DNA of 64,000 bases, taken from assembly GCA_029562975.1 (NCBI GenBank), contig JAKQTR010000030.1:62001-126000 (forward strand). The letters run 5' to 3'. A model generated the notes under the pieces. That model searched no databases. It saw only the letters and a program-made list of their open reading frames with translations, and was not told the DNA's origin. Source of the DNA: Acidobacteriota bacterium (GTDB lineage Bacteria > Acidobacteriota > Vicinamibacteria > Vicinamibacterales > JAKQTR01). Shown piece after piece: positions 16,455 to 24,763 of this stretch. A program made the translations under genes and the position numbers. Each line of letters starts with the position of its first letter. Within the stretch, counting starts at the first letter, position 1.

Positions 16455-18920
16455 CTAGCGCCGGACGGCCGCGCCGACAGCCTGCGCCGGGCCGGCGGGC
16501 GTCACCAGCAAGATGCTGGAGCCCGAATCCGACGTATTGACTATCTCGACGCCGGCGTCCATGAGGTCCGCTCCCGTCGCCTCCCCCAGCGGCTGGCCGG
16601 CAAGCGTGGACAGCCGGTACCTCAGGCCGGCGTCGAGGCCGGCCAGGCGCACCCGGTACGCATCGACGCCGGCCTGGGCATAGGCGAAGACCGCTGCCGC
16701 CCCCGTCGTCATCGACAGCAGTTCCACCGCGTCCAGGTCGCTTGCCCCGTCGGCCCGCGCCTGGTCGGTCAAGAGCAGTTCAGCCGCGACGGGCACGGCC
16801 GCCCGGACCTCCTTCGCGGCCGCGATCTCCTTCCCCATCTCGGCGAGTTCCTCGTCGCCAAGGTCGGACGAGCGCAGCGTCAGGCCGAGCATACCGGTCA
16901 TGCGGCTCCGGAACCCGAGCGACCGGCTGCCTGGATCGTGAATCGATTCGGCCTCGGCATCGATCACGAAGGACAGCAGGTAAGCGGGAGGGAAGATGCG
17001 GCCGAGGCCCTGCAGGTTATGGCGCACGTGCGCGGACGGCGCCGTCACGTCGTCCATCCAGGCGCTGTCGGTGAACTCGAGGATGCCGAGGTCCAGGCGG
17101 TTGCCGCCTCCCGAGCAGTTCTCGATGACGAGCGCCGGGTAGCGGCGGCGCAGTTCGCCGAGGATCGCGTAAAGGCCCTTCACGTGGGCGAAGTTGCCGT
17201 CCTTCGCCCCGTGGCCGTGGCTGGCGCGATCGCAGTTGATCCAGAAGTTGTTGTCCCACTTGAGGTAGTCGGGACGAGCCTCGTCGATGAGCCGCACGAG
17301 CGCCTCGAGGACCCACGCGCGGGCTTCCGCGTCGCCGAGGCAGATCTGCGCGGTCTGCGCCTCGCCGTTCGCGGCAGACGGGTCGAAGCGCCCGCCAGCC
17401 GTGGCAAGCATACGCTCCCCGGCCAGTCCCTCCGCATCGACGGTCGCCAGGTCCACGCGCTCGGGCTCGATCCACAGGCCGAACTGCATGCCCAGCTCGT
17501 GTGCGCGGTCCGACAGGGCCCGGAGACCGGATGGGAAGCGCTCCGGATCCGCACGCCAGTCGCCCAGGCCGCTGGAGAAGTCCCAGACGCCTCCGCCGCC
17601 GGCGTACCACCCGGCGTCCACCGTGAAGAGCTCGACACCCATGCGCGCCGCCTTCTCCATCTCCCGGCGCACGACGCGCTCGTCGATCCGCGTCCCGTAC
17701 GCGAACCACGTGTTGTAGGTCACCGGCGCCTCGAACAGCCTGCCGCGGCGAACGCCCTGCCGGATGTACGCCTGGAGGGCACGCGTGACATCAGCCGGAG
17801 CGGGACCGGTCACGCCGAAGAACCCGTGCGGGCCTTCCACGGCTGTCCCACGGCGGACTGTCGTCTCAGTGTCGCCGAGGGTGAGGTGGATCGTGGCCAG
17901 GCCGCTTGCCGCCGGGCCCGTCACGCTCAGCTTCCAGGCCCCCGACCAGCGAAGGCCGCCGAAGAACGTGCCGTGCGCGCCCTGGAACCAGGCCACGGGC
18001 ACGAACCGCTCCGACGCGCGGCCGGACGACCCGATCGCAAACTCGCCTCCCGCCTCCAGGGCGCGGTGCCGGATCGTGAACCGACCGCCTTCCTCGTCGG
18101 TCGCCTGCAGGCCGTTGACCCAGTCGATCGAGGTCACCGGCACTGCGAGGCGCCAGATGCCGATGTCGCCGAGCGTCAGGCCGTCGCCGCTCGCCCCGGC
18201 TTCGAACACCGACCAGGCTTCAATGGCGGCCGACTCCTGCACGCACGTGTAGTGACGGGTCACCCGGAGGCCGGACGCCGAGTCGGCGAACACGAGTTCG
18301 AGTTCCACCAGCGCGTCGGCGGACGAGACGCGGGCTTCCACGAACGCGAAGCCGGCCTGGCCGGGCGTCAGGCGGCGGCCTCCCGCCACGAACGTGAAGT
18401 CAGCCGCGGTTCCCATCTTCCACTCGCCGCGGCTGCCGGTGCGCGCGAGGCCCTGCGTGACGAGCGCGCCGGTCGAACTGAGCCCCACTCTGAACGAGAC
18501 GTGCTGATTGCCGATCGTCCACGCCCGCCCGCCGTCGGCCTGGAGGACGAACGCGTCCCCCGCGCGCGCCAGCGCGGCCGGCCCTGCCCAGGCGGCCGGC
18601 GCCAGCGCCGGAGAAAGGGCGGCCAGCGTCAGTGCCAGGGCGACCGCGGCAGCGTTCGGATGGTGCGTGGCTCGTGACGAGCGTCGGTGGAGGCCGGGGC
18701 CGCACGGAGATGCTGCCGGCAAACCCGAAGGCAGGCCGCGCCAAAGGCGTGCCGATCGTTCCGGATGTCGGCGCGGCCGGCTCGCGCCCGCGCGGCCGAA
18801 CGCGGGTCGGAACGCCGAGGGCGATGTGAACACGGGCTGGCGACCCGAAACAGCGCCGGGGCACCGGGGCCGTTTCGTGCCGGGCGGGCAGGAGGTTCGT
18901 GAGGGCATCGGCGGAGTCAC
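16455..18920 (-). CDS. GH36 alpha-galactosidase, secreted
   Basis: Up to 821 residues. GH36 motifs are clear: VTYNTWFAYGTRIDE, FTVDAGWYAG, QFGLWIEPERVD, the nucleophile motif DYLKWDNNFW, ENCSGGGNRLDLG and the acid/base region EFTDSAWMDD. It should hydrolyse alpha-galactosides such as galacto-oligosaccharides or polysaccharide side chains. The ATG at 18920 gives about 85 residues of low-complexity sequence before a clear signal sequence (AAAVALALTLAALSPALAPA, ending before WAGPAAL); the real start is probably an alternative codon near 18665-18700. The gene converges on the small membrane protein. Confidence 0.85.
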   Translation of the reverse strand: MTPPMPSRTSCPPGTKRPRCPGAVSGRQPVFTSPSAFRPAFGRAGASRPRRHPERSARLWRGLPSGLPAASPCGPGLHRRSSRATHHPNAAAVALALTLAALSPALAPAAWAGPAALARAGDAFVLQADGGRAWTIGNQHVSFRVGLSSTGALVTQGLARTGSRGEWKMGTAADFTFVAGGRRLTPGQAGFAFVEARVSSADALVELELVFADSASGLRVTRHYTCVQESAAIEAWSVFEAGASGDGLTLGDIGIWRLAVPVTSIDWVNGLQATDEEGGRFTIRHRALEAGGEFAIGSSGRASERFVPVAWFQGAHGTFFGGLRWSGAWKLSVTGPAASGLATIHLTLGDTETTVRRGTAVEGPHGFFGVTGPAPADVTRALQAYIRQGVRRGRLFEAPVTYNTWFAYGTRIDERVVRREMEKAARMGVELFTVDAGWYAGGGGVWDFSSGLGDWRADPERFPSGLRALSDRAHELGMQFGLWIEPERVDLATVDAEGLAGERMLATAGGRFDPSAANGEAQTAQICLGDAEARAWVLEALVRLIDEARPDYLKWDNNFWINCDRASHGHGAKDGNFAHVKGLYAILGELRRRYPALVIENCSGGGNRLDLGILEFTDSAWMDDVTAPSAHVRHNLQGLGRIFPPAYLLSFVIDAEAESIHDPGSRSLGFRSRMTGMLGLTLRSSDLGDEELAEMGKEIAAAKEVRAAVPVAAELLLTDQARADGASDLDAVELLSMTTGAAAVFAYAQAGVDAYRVRLAGLDAGLRYRLSTLAGQPLGEATGADLMDAGVEIVNTSDSGSSILLVTPAGPAQAVGAAVRR

Positions 18921-19433
18921 TCCGGCGCAAACTGGGACACACCACCGCGCCGCCCCGCGGTGCGACCCACGTCAGCGCCGGCTGGCCCGTCATCGACGAG
19001 CCGAAGGCGCCGGCTTTGGCGCCAGCTGCGCGTCCGCCTGCGCGGCGGGTGCCGGCAGGCGCTCGGGGGCGATCGTCGCGGCCCGCTCGGCCAGGACCGA
19101 GCTGGAACCGTCGGCGAGGTCCCGCATGCGCCGGAATTCCCCGCCGATCGTCCTATCGGCCGCGGCCAGACGCTGCATCAGGCACGCCGCCTGCGCGCAT
19201 TGGCCAGGGCGCCGCTGGCGGCGACGGCCGGGGGCGACCGTGCGGCGGCGGCCGCCGCCCGTGCCCGCGCGAGGAGGCCTGCCGGTTCCCAGGCTTTCCG
19301 AGGCCGTCGCCAGTGCCGCACGCCGGATGCCGGGCCATGTCCTGCTTCCCGCCCCGTGCCCCGCGTCGCTTGCCCGTGGAGAAAACCGCGTGCTACGCTG
19401 GCGGTGTCGTTCCAGGTCGGGCGCTTTCGGTGT
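18921..19433. other. Intergenic region upstream of the split tRNA; no gene supported
   Basis: 513 bp of host-like GC-rich sequence between the alpha-galactosidase start and the tRNA-Leu 5' half. Short frames exist on both strands (for example 18990-19178 minus), but they lack recognisable motifs or good ribosome-binding sites. The only supported element is the tRNA promoter at its right end. Confidence 0.5.
19370..19399 (+). promoter_or_regulatory. Native promoter of the split tRNA-Leu gene
   Basis: TTGCCC (19370-19375) and TACGCT (19394-19399) are separated by 18 bp, with an extended-minus-10 TGC directly before the second hexamer. The -10 ends 34 bp before the tRNA 5' end at 19434. The promoter now drives only the tRNA 5' half and then reads into the element. 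Confidence 0.5.
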
Positions 19434-19472
19434 GCGAAAGTGGCGGAACTGGCAGACGCACTGGACTTAGGA
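19434..19472 (+). pseudogene. 5' half of host tRNA-Leu(UAG), interrupted in the anticodon loop
   Basis: GCGAAAG (19434-19440) is the 5' acceptor strand, followed by the D-arm TGGCGGAACTGGCAGACGC and the anticodon stem/loop CTGGA-CTTAGGA (19461-19472). After this the expected TCCAG stem strand is replaced by CGCGA, so the anticodon stem cannot close. The missing half, with a perfectly complementary acceptor strand CTTTCGC, lies at 24933-24991. Joined at the shared core, the two give a complete class II tRNA with anticodon UAG. Confidence 0.93.
19462..19472 (+). repeat. attL core (direct repeat copy 1)
   Basis: TGGACTTAGGA, identical to 24933-24943. In the reconstructed host site it sits in CTGGA-CTTAGGA-TCCAG, where the 5-bp anticodon stem forms inverted arms around a 7-bp loop, the geometry expected for a tyrosine-recombinase crossover site. 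Confidence 0.9.
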
Positions 19473-19500
19473 CGCGACACTACTTCCTCTAAGCGCTTTA

Positions 19501-19548
19501 TATACAACAACTTACGACGCATATACAACGTGTAAAATTTCGTGTAAA
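19501..19548 (+). repeat. Short direct repeats between attL and the integrase gene (candidate arm sites)
   Basis: TATACAAC occurs at 19501-19508 and 19522-19529, and CGTGTAAA at 19529-19536 and 19541-19548. A related TGTGTAAA lies near the other end at 24880-24887. Repeats next to att cores are commonly arm-type binding sites for integrase or excisionase; that role here is inference. Confidence 0.45.
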
Positions 19549-19551
19549 CTT

Positions 19552-20694
19552 TTGCGCGTGACTTCCGCTGCTTTTTCGTCCTTCCACTCGTTCAAACTCG
19601 AAAAGGGTCTGTATCTCGAACAGCGAAAGGGGATGCGCTCCTTTCGCGCTCGCGCAAGCATCCACTCTCAGCAGTTCGGGAAGAACACGGACACGAACGA
19701 CTTTCGACGGGCGGAACTGATCGCTCGCTCCTGGTTCCGTGCGCTCAAACGCTCCAACGACAACGAGCATTTGGCAACGCTCAACGACAGCGATACGTCC
19801 GTCTTTCGGGCGGCGCGGCTCTACTTCAACAGTCTCGACAACAGCGGCAAGCGGGCGAACGCGGAGGAACGCTGGAAGGGCATTCGGGACTTCTTCCGCG
19901 ATATGGACGTGGCGGATGTCGGGAGCAAGGTGCTGAGGCAGTTCCTCGAACGTCGCAGGGACGAAGCGTCAAAGCGCAAGCGGTCGCTGACGGCATCCAC
20001 GCTCCACAAGGACTTGGTGCTGATCCGTCAGGTCCTCAAAGCGGCGGTCCTTGAAGAGTGGATATCCGTTCTCCCGATGTTCCCGTCTGTGGGCAAGATC
20101 CCTGCTAACCCGCGTCCCTGGCTGGATCAGGACGAATGGAAGACGCTCCAACGGAAGGCGCGGGAGCGCATCAGGGAAGAGGGTTTGGACGCACGAACAA
20201 AGAAGCGGCGCGAAGAACTCTACGACTTCTGCTTGTTCCTCGTTCACTCTTGCTGTCGCGTAGACGAGGCGAGGCGCATCCGCGTCCGTGACTGCGTGAT
20301 CAAGAAGCGTCCCACGAGCAAGCGTCCGTATCTGGAAATGCGTGTCGTCGGCAAGACTGGTCCCCGTCTGTCCATCGGCTGGTCAGGCGCGGCTCTCGCG
20401 TTCAAGCGGCAAGTTGAACGGTTCGATCTCAAAGCAGACGACTTGCTCTTTCGAGAACATCATCGTGACAGTTTTCGGGAACTCCTGATCGCGGCAGGAC
20501 TGCGGACGGACGCTTTCGGCTTCCAGCGCAACTTGAAAAGTCTGCGCTCTACGGCGTTGATGATGCGGATCAAGCAAAACCCGCGGATCAACTTGAAGTT
20601 GCTGGCGGACAACGCTGGAACGAGCGTGGCGATGCTTGATGCGTTCTACTTGAAGCGGTTGCGGGTAGACTTGGCGGTTGACGAACTGGTGTGA
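19552..20694 (+). CDS. Tyrosine recombinase / phage-type integrase
   Basis: 380 residues if read from the TTG at 19552; GTG at 19558 or ATG at 19636 are alternatives, and no strong Shine-Dalgarno sequence decides. Residues ~80-180 form the core-binding SAM-like domain. The catalytic domain shows Arg I in SCCRVDEARRIRVRD (R236), a box II variant LKSLRSTA with K329 in place of the usual His and R332 intact, and the nucleophile motif AGTSVAMLDAFYLKRL with Y366. It is 80 bp inside attL, the normal place for the enzyme that integrates into tRNA genes. The Lys-for-His change is seen in some families and need not inactivate it. Confidence 0.88.
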   Translation: MRVTSAAFSSFHSFKLEKGLYLEQRKGMRSFRARASIHSQQFGKNTDTNDFRRAELIARSWFRALKRSNDNEHLATLNDSDTSVFRAARLYFNSLDNSGKRANAEERWKGIRDFFRDMDVADVGSKVLRQFLERRRDEASKRKRSLTASTLHKDLVLIRQVLKAAVLEEWISVLPMFPSVGKIPANPRPWLDQDEWKTLQRKARERIREEGLDARTKKRREELYDFCLFLVHSCCRVDEARRIRVRDCVIKKRPTSKRPYLEMRVVGKTGPRLSIGWSGAALAFKRQVERFDLKADDLLFREHHRDSFRELLIAAGLRTDAFGFQRNLKSLRSTALMMRIKQNPRINLKLLADNAGTSVAMLDAFYLKRLRVDLAVDELV

Positions 20695-20724
20695 CGGCAA
20701 CTGACTGACAGCGGCGGGCATCGT

Positions 20725-22362
20725 ATGGACAAGCATCAGTTGTTCTACGGCGACAACTTGGACGTGCTGCGGCGCTACATCCCCGATGAGAGCGTCGATC
20801 TCGTCTATCTCGATCCCCCGTTCAACAGTCAGCAGAACTACAACGTGCTGTTCAAGGAACGGTCGGGCAAGCAGGCGGCAGCACAGCAGCACGCTTTTGA
20901 GGATACGTGGCGTTGGGACGAGAAGGCAGCGGCGCTGTATCAGTCAACGGTCGAGGCAGGAGGACGGGTCAGCGACGTGTTGCGAGCGTTCCGCACGTTC
21001 CTCGGCGAGAACGACTTGATGGCGTATCTGGTGATGATGGCTCCGCGTCTGGCGGAACTTCATCGGGTCTTGAAGCGGACGGGTTCGCTCTATCTACACG
21101 CTGATCCCACAGCAAGTCATTACTTGAAAGTGCTACTGGATGCGGTCTTCGGCGGCGAGAACTTCCGCAACGAGATCGTGTGGAAGCGTTCGCACGCACA
21201 CAGCGATGCTCGTCAAGGCACGCGGCACTTCGGGCGCGTGACGGACAGCATCCTGTTCTACGGCAAGTCCAGCGAGACGACTTTTCGTCCACTCTACGTT
21301 CCCTACGATCAGGCATACGTGGATCGCGACTATCGGCGGACTGATCCAGACGGTCGTCGTTATCGAATAAGCGACTTGTCTGGTCCAGGTGGGGCGGCAA
21401 AGGGAAACCCGTTTTACGAAGTTCTGGGAGTGAAAGGCTACTGGCGCTACTCAAAAGACAAGATGGAGGAACTCATCCGTCAGGGTCGCGTCATACAGAC
21501 ACGTCCTGGCGCGGTTCCACAATACAAACGTTATCTTGACGAAATGCTCGGCGTTCCCGTTCAAAGTCTGTGGGCTGATCTTCCCGTCCTGAACAACAGA
21601 GCGAAGGAGAGTTTGGGTTACGCGACACAAAAACCCGAGGCACTATTGGAGCGCATCATCAGCGCGAGCAGCAACGAGGGAGACGTGGTGCTCGATCCCT
21701 TCTGCGGGTGCGGCACAACGGTTGCGGTGGCTCAGCGGCTGAAACGTCGCTGGATCGGCATCGACATCACGCATCTGGCTATCGGGCTGATCAAGACGCG
21801 ACTGGTTGACGCATACGGCGAGGAAGTCAAAGGGACGTATGAAGTCATCGGCGAAGCAACGACACTCGAAGACGCACGGCAACTCGCGGAGGACGACAAG
21901 TTCCAGTTCCAGAACTGGGCGCTTGGGCTGGTTGGCGCTCGTCCCGCTGGTGGGGTGAAGAAGGGAGCGGATCGAGGCATCGACGGCAAGAGCATCTTCC
22001 ACGACGGAACAGGCGACACGCAGGAGATCATCTACTCTGTCAAGGGTGGACATCTCAAAGCAACGGACTTGCGCGACTTGAAAGGCGTTGTCCAGCGGGA
22101 GAAGGCGGCTATCGGGGTACTGATCTCGCTTGACACTCCAAGCAAGGAGATGCGGAAGGAAGCGGCAACGGGCGAGTTCTACATCTGCGAGTGGGGCACG
22201 TATCCACGATGGCAGTTGTTGACGATAGAGGACTTGCTGAGCGGGAAGACGGTGAAGCGTCCCCCCGTCAAGCAACTGGACGCGACGTTCAAGAAGGCTC
22301 CCCGTGTGAAGGCTCCGTCGGCAGATCAAGGGAAACTGGTGCTTGACGACGACGGCAACTGA
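20725..22362 (+). CDS. Site-specific DNA methyltransferase fused to an Mrr-like nuclease domain
   Basis: 545 residues. Motif IV DPPF (30-33) comes before motif [10 protein letters not shown] (324-332), the order of beta-class N6-adenine/N4-cytosine methyltransferases; [12 protein letters not shown] lies between. The C-terminal ~150 residues look like a PD-(D/E)xK nuclease of the Mrr group: [12 protein letters not shown] (414-425) with the catalytic Asp, then EIIYSVKGG with K440. The arrangement suggests modification and cleavage, or modification-guided binding, in one chain. It starts 30 bp after the integrase. It may protect the element, guard it against competitors, or mark its origin; these roles are inferred. 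Confidence 0.88.
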   Translation: MDKHQLFYGDNLDVLRRYIPDESVDLVYLDPPFNSQQNYNVLFKERSGKQAAAQQHAFEDTWRWDEKAAALYQSTVEAGGRVSDVLRAFRTFLGENDLMAYLVMMAPRLAELHRVLKRTGSLYLHADPTASHYLKVLLDAVFGGENFRNEIVWKRSHAHSDARQGTRHFGRVTDSILFYGKSSETTFRPLYVPYDQAYVDRDYRRTDPDGRRYRISDLSGPGGAAKGNPFYEVLGVKGYWRYSKDKMEELIRQGRVIQTRPGAVPQYKRYLDEMLGVPVQSLWADLPVLNNRAKESLGYATQKPEALLERIISASSNEGDVVLDPFCGCGTTVAVAQRLKRRWIGIDITHLAIGLIKTRLVDAYGEEVKGTYEVIGEATTLEDARQLAEDDKFQFQNWALGLVGARPAGGVKKGADRGIDGKSIFHDGTGDTQEIIYSVKGGHLKATDLRDLKGVVQREKAAIGVLISLDTPSKEMRKEAATGEFYICEWGTYPRWQLLTIEDLLSGKTVKRPPVKQLDATFKKAPRVKAPSADQGKLVLDDDGN

Positions 22363-22381
22363 CGACGGCTGACGCTCGGCT

Positions 22382-22405
22382 CAGGGGAAGCGGTCACTTC
22401 CCCTG
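22382..22405. terminator. Bidirectional hairpin between the methyltransferase and the 49-residue gene
   Basis: CAGGGGAAG (22382-22390) pairs perfectly with CTTCCCCTG (22397-22405) across a 6-nt loop, between two convergent genes. The stop codon of the minus-strand small gene falls in the loop. Confidence 0.65.
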
Positions 22406-22543
22406 CTCTATCGTGACTTTCACTCTCTCCTTGCTCCCTACTCGGGCTAGTCTCACGGCTTTGGCGACTTCCTCCAACTGAGCGCGGACAACGCTCTCGG
22501 CGCAGTTCGGCGGGATCTCCACGATCTTCGGCTTGGTCATCAT
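22394..22543 (-). CDS. 49-residue small protein translationally coupled to the RHH gene
   Basis: A short gene reading MMTKPKIVEIPPNCAESVVR and ending VKVTIEQGK. Its ATG (22541-22543) overlaps the TGA of the upstream ribbon-helix-helix gene in an ATGA arrangement, which strongly suggests coupled translation. The composition is balanced (Val, Lys, Glu, Ile), unlike random GC-rich frames, and a hairpin lies at its end. A beta-strand/helix/strand pattern is likely. I recognise no family. The position after an RHH regulator suggests an accessory or antitoxin-like partner, but nothing proves a toxin-antitoxin pair. Confidence 0.6.
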   Translation of the reverse strand: MMTKPKIVEIPPNCAESVVRAQLEEVAKAVRLARVGSKERVKVTIEQGK

Positions 22544-22734
22544 CGTTTTGTTCCTTTCTGTTGTTCCAGGTGACGGCGTAGTTGCTTGCGGACGTAGTTG
22601 CTGACGGTCCGTTCCTCTCGGGTGGCAAGGTCTTCCAGCGCGATGCGTTCATCGTGCGCGAGACGAACTGAGACGATCTCCGTCATCAGCGTCGGTTCCG
22701 TGGTGGTCGTTTGCTGCGGCAAGTTCAAGTTCAT
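22540..22734 (-). CDS. Ribbon-helix-helix (Arc/CopG-like) small regulator
   Basis: 64 residues from the ATG at 22734 (GGAGA at a suitable distance), or 48 residues from the ATG at 22686. The C-terminal part TEIVSVRLAHDERIALEDLA followed by TREERTVSNYVRKQLRRHLE is a typical beta-strand, helix, turn, helix of the MetJ/Arc fold, found in plasmid copy-control, antitoxin and relaxosome proteins. The 5' end overlaps the 3' end of the Rep-like gene by up to 86 bp in another frame, and its stop overlaps the start of the 49-residue gene. It probably regulates this minus-strand operon or aids Rep or mobilisation. Confidence 0.75.
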   Translation of the reverse strand: MNLNLPQQTTTTEPTLMTEIVSVRLAHDERIALEDLATREERTVSNYVRKQLRRHLEQQKGTKR

Positions 22735-23458
22735 TCTGTGTTTCTCCGTGACTGGCGTGCGATGGGTCAGGCTGCGTGTGGATGTAGAGAATGGCGTTCT
22801 GCGAAAGTGTCTTGAAGTCGTTGGCGTTGTAACGAATGGACGCTGCGAGGTCCTTGATGCGTTCGGGTGCTCTGCTGATGCGGTAGATGAACGGTTCCTT
22901 GCTCTCGGCGATGGCGTATGCGAGCGCGTTGTCGAACGTGTTGTCCGCAACGTCGGGCGGAAGAGCGAGCAGGATGTGAAGATGTCGTCGTGTCCCCTTG
23001 TCGTGCTGGCAGACGAGGGCGGTCAGGCGCTTGGGTGCTCGCTTGTCGCGTGCGGCGTGGTTGAAGATCTTCTTGTTCAGGCGGTTCATCACACGGATGG
23101 CGATGCGTCGGGTTTCGTCCGCGGTGAGGTAGAAGTAGGGCGCAAGCGCGTTTGCTTGCTCCAACGTCCTCGGTCCCCGCTTGGCTCGACGGGCGGCAGC
23201 GTCCACGTCGGCGTTGATCCGTGCGATCTTCTGGCGAGTGAACAGGACGACGGTATCGCTCGCTGGCAGGCGTTCAAGCGAACGCTTCTTGGCTCCGTAT
23301 TCAACGCGGGGCGGCTTGGTCGAGCGTAGCGTCCTGAGTTCTGGGTTCTTGCGACGTTGCTTCAACGTGAGTTCAAGTCGCAGGTTCAGGGAATGCTCAA
23401 CACTCGGGTGCGACAGGAACTCCGTCCACTCAGTTGTCAGTCGTTCTCGGTTCATCAT
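22649..23458 (-). CDS. HUH-type replication/mobilisation protein (Rep-like)
   Basis: 269 residues, rich in Arg and Lys. The sequence GTRRHLHILLALPPDV contains an HxH pair (H159, H161) in a hydrophobic strand, as in the HUH endonucleases of rolling-circle plasmids, inovirus Gp2-like and related proteins. A downstream Tyr in SIRYNANDF (Y210) could be the nicking nucleophile. The upstream region has the hairpins expected near an origin. In an integrative element such a protein would allow single-strand replication after excision or mobilisation by a conjugative helper. The family call rests on one motif and context, so it is moderate. It leads the minus-strand operon. Confidence 0.65.
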   Translation of the reverse strand: MMNRERLTTEWTEFLSHPSVEHSLNLRLELTLKQRRKNPELRTLRSTKPPRVEYGAKKRSLERLPASDTVVLFTRQKIARINADVDAAARRAKRGPRTLEQANALAPYFYLTADETRRIAIRVMNRLNKKIFNHAARDKRAPKRLTALVCQHDKGTRRHLHILLALPPDVADNTFDNALAYAIAESKEPFIYRISRAPERIKDLAASIRYNANDFKTLSQNAILYIHTQPDPSHASHGETQNELELAAANDHHGTDADDGDRLSSSRAR

Positions 23459-23896
23459 CTGTTGTTGTCTCCGTCGTTTCGTTCTCCGTCGTCGGTAAGG
23501 ACACTTCTCCTGTCAAGGGAGCGGTCAAACTCGCATCAGGCGCACATTCGGCGCAGTCCTGACGCTGCGGACAAGCACACGTCTACTTTGTCCACGTCAC
23601 TACTTAGGCGACGAGACGGCGGTTTTGATGGTGAAGTGAAAATAAACTGGTAGTCCTTTGTTTTCATACATTTCCGTCTACTCGCTTAGCGAACAAGGGT
23701 GGAATAGGGCATCTCCCCTACAACGCGTCCCTCCCTCCCCGCTCACATCCCCACTTCCCGAACGGGGGGCGTAGTCCCTCCCCGTGCTGGTTCGTCGTTC
23801 CTGACGCATTCTGGCGCGTTTGGCGGGGGGTTTTCCCGCTTACTTAGGCGGGGGGCAGTCGCTGGGCTAGGGGGTCGAAGATGGGGAGGTTTGTCT

Positions 23897-23912
23897 GCTT
23901 GCGTTCGCAAGC
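23897..23912. repeat. Palindrome upstream of the serine recombinase
   Basis: GCTTGCG, TT, CGCAAGC: a perfect 7-bp inverted repeat with a 2-nt centre, 66 bp before the recombinase start. It may be an operator for the RHH protein or recombinase. Confidence 0.5.
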
Positions 23913-23940
23913 GTTCATAGTGTATGCTTGTGGCATAACA

Positions 23941-23959
23941 AGCGGACATTTAGTCCGCT
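23941..23959. repeat. Inverted repeat directly upstream of the serine recombinase start
   Basis: AGCGGAC (23941-23947), 5-nt spacer ATTTA, GTCCGCT (23953-23959), ending 18 bp before the GTG start. It is a candidate operator or leader hairpin controlling recombinase expression. Confidence 0.55.
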
Positions 23960-23977
23960 CCTGAGAGTGAGGCGAAC

Positions 23978-24763
23978 GTGAGCATCTACATCTACTGTCG
24001 CGTTTCCACGGTTCAGCAGAACGACGGGCTTGGGCTGGACGCTCAGGAGAAGAAGTGTCGGGACTTCCTGACTGGCTTGCTGTCAAAGGACGAGTGGCAG
24101 CGGCGGTTCAAGTCGCTGGTGGATGCTTCGGGCAAGTTGAAGGCTCACGTTGTCAAGGAGCAGGTCAGCGGCAGCGTTCCGTTCCAGAAGCGTCCGCAGG
24201 CTGCGGCGCTCCTGGCTCGGCTACGGAAGGGTGATCATCTGTGCTTCGCGAAACTGGATCGGGCGTTCCGTTCCGCTCGGGACTGTCACAACACGCTGGC
24301 AGTCTTGAAGGAGACGGGCGTTTCGACTTCCATCTGCGATCTCTACGGCGGCGAGGACGTGACGGGCAACGGGATCGCGCAACTCCTGATCGGGATAATG
24401 GCGTCCGTTGCGGAGTGGGAACGGGAGCGGATCGGGGAGCGAACGAAGGACGCGAAGCGGGCGGCACAGGCGAAGGGGATGTATCTCGGCGGGAAGATCC
24501 CGTGGGACAAGAAGATCGTTGACGGGCGACTGGTGGACGACGAGGCAAAACAGTCGCTTGTCGAGCAGTTGAAGAAGTGGCGTAGGGACGCGGTTCCTCT
24601 CCGCGACTGTCAAGCACGGTTGATGGAACAGCACGGCGCTTCGCTGTCAGTCGATGCGATCCGTCGGCTGACGGCAGACGACACGGCGGAGGCGGCGAGG
24701 AAGCGAGGACGGCGGAAGCGGGTGGGGTCTGCTCGTTCTGCGGCGGGTGCTTCTGCGGTATAG
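23978..24763 (+). CDS. Small serine recombinase (resolvase/invertase family)
   Basis: 261 residues from a GTG at 23978. The N-terminal catalytic domain has IYIYCRVSTVQQ with nucleophile S10, then KLDRAFRSARD with the conserved Arg/Asp motif, and MASVAEWERERIGERTKDAK, the E-helix region of resolvases. The C-terminal ~70 residues include a helix-turn-helix-like segment (LSVDAIRRL) and a basic tail. It is too short to be a typical large serine integrase. It might resolve multimers of the excised circle or invert DNA. Its stop overlaps the -10-like sequence of the tRNA gene downstream. Confidence 0.88.
   Translation: MSIYIYCRVSTVQQNDGLGLDAQEKKCRDFLTGLLSKDEWQRRFKSLVDASGKLKAHVVKEQVSGSVPFQKRPQAAALLARLRKGDHLCFAKLDRAFRSARDCHNTLAVLKETGVSTSICDLYGGEDVTGNGIAQLLIGIMASVAEWERERIGERTKDAKRAAQAKGMYLGGKIPWDKKIVDGRLVDDEAKQSLVEQLKKWRRDAVPLRDCQARLMEQHGASLSVDAIRRLTADDTAEAARKRGRRKRVGSARSAAGASAV

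Larger units (their letters stand above)
23459..23977. other. Non-coding control region of the element (candidate origin/promoters)
   Basis: 519 bp between the divergent Rep-like and serine recombinase genes. It is mixed in composition, with AT-rich parts (23625-23680) and G/C runs (23720-23880), and has several palindromes and a 10-bp direct repeat (TACTTAGGCG at 23601-23610 and 23841-23850). A 43-codon frame at 23536-23667 (minus, beginning MKTKDYQFIF) exists but is only weakly supported. This is the best place for divergent promoters and a Rep nick site. Confidence 0.5.

Noticed and set aside
19462-19520. Restoration of the host tRNA by element sequence at the left junction
   Set aside because: After the core the element reads CGCGACACTAC, which cannot pair as an anticodon stem and supplies no variable, T or acceptor strands.
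18990-19528. Minus-strand open frames between the alpha-galactosidase gene and the element
   Set aside because: They are Ala/Arg-rich, have no recognisable domain or ribosome-binding site, and one runs across the tRNA and attL.
23536-23667. 43-codon minus-strand gene in the element control region
   Set aside because: It has a plausible start (MKTKDYQFIF) in an AT-rich stretch, but no good ribosome-binding site or recognisable motif, and overlaps the likely promoter region of the Rep-like gene.
23743-23949. 68-codon minus-strand frame upstream of the serine recombinase
   Set aside because: Pro/Arg-rich translation overlapping the palindromic promoter region; no support as a gene.
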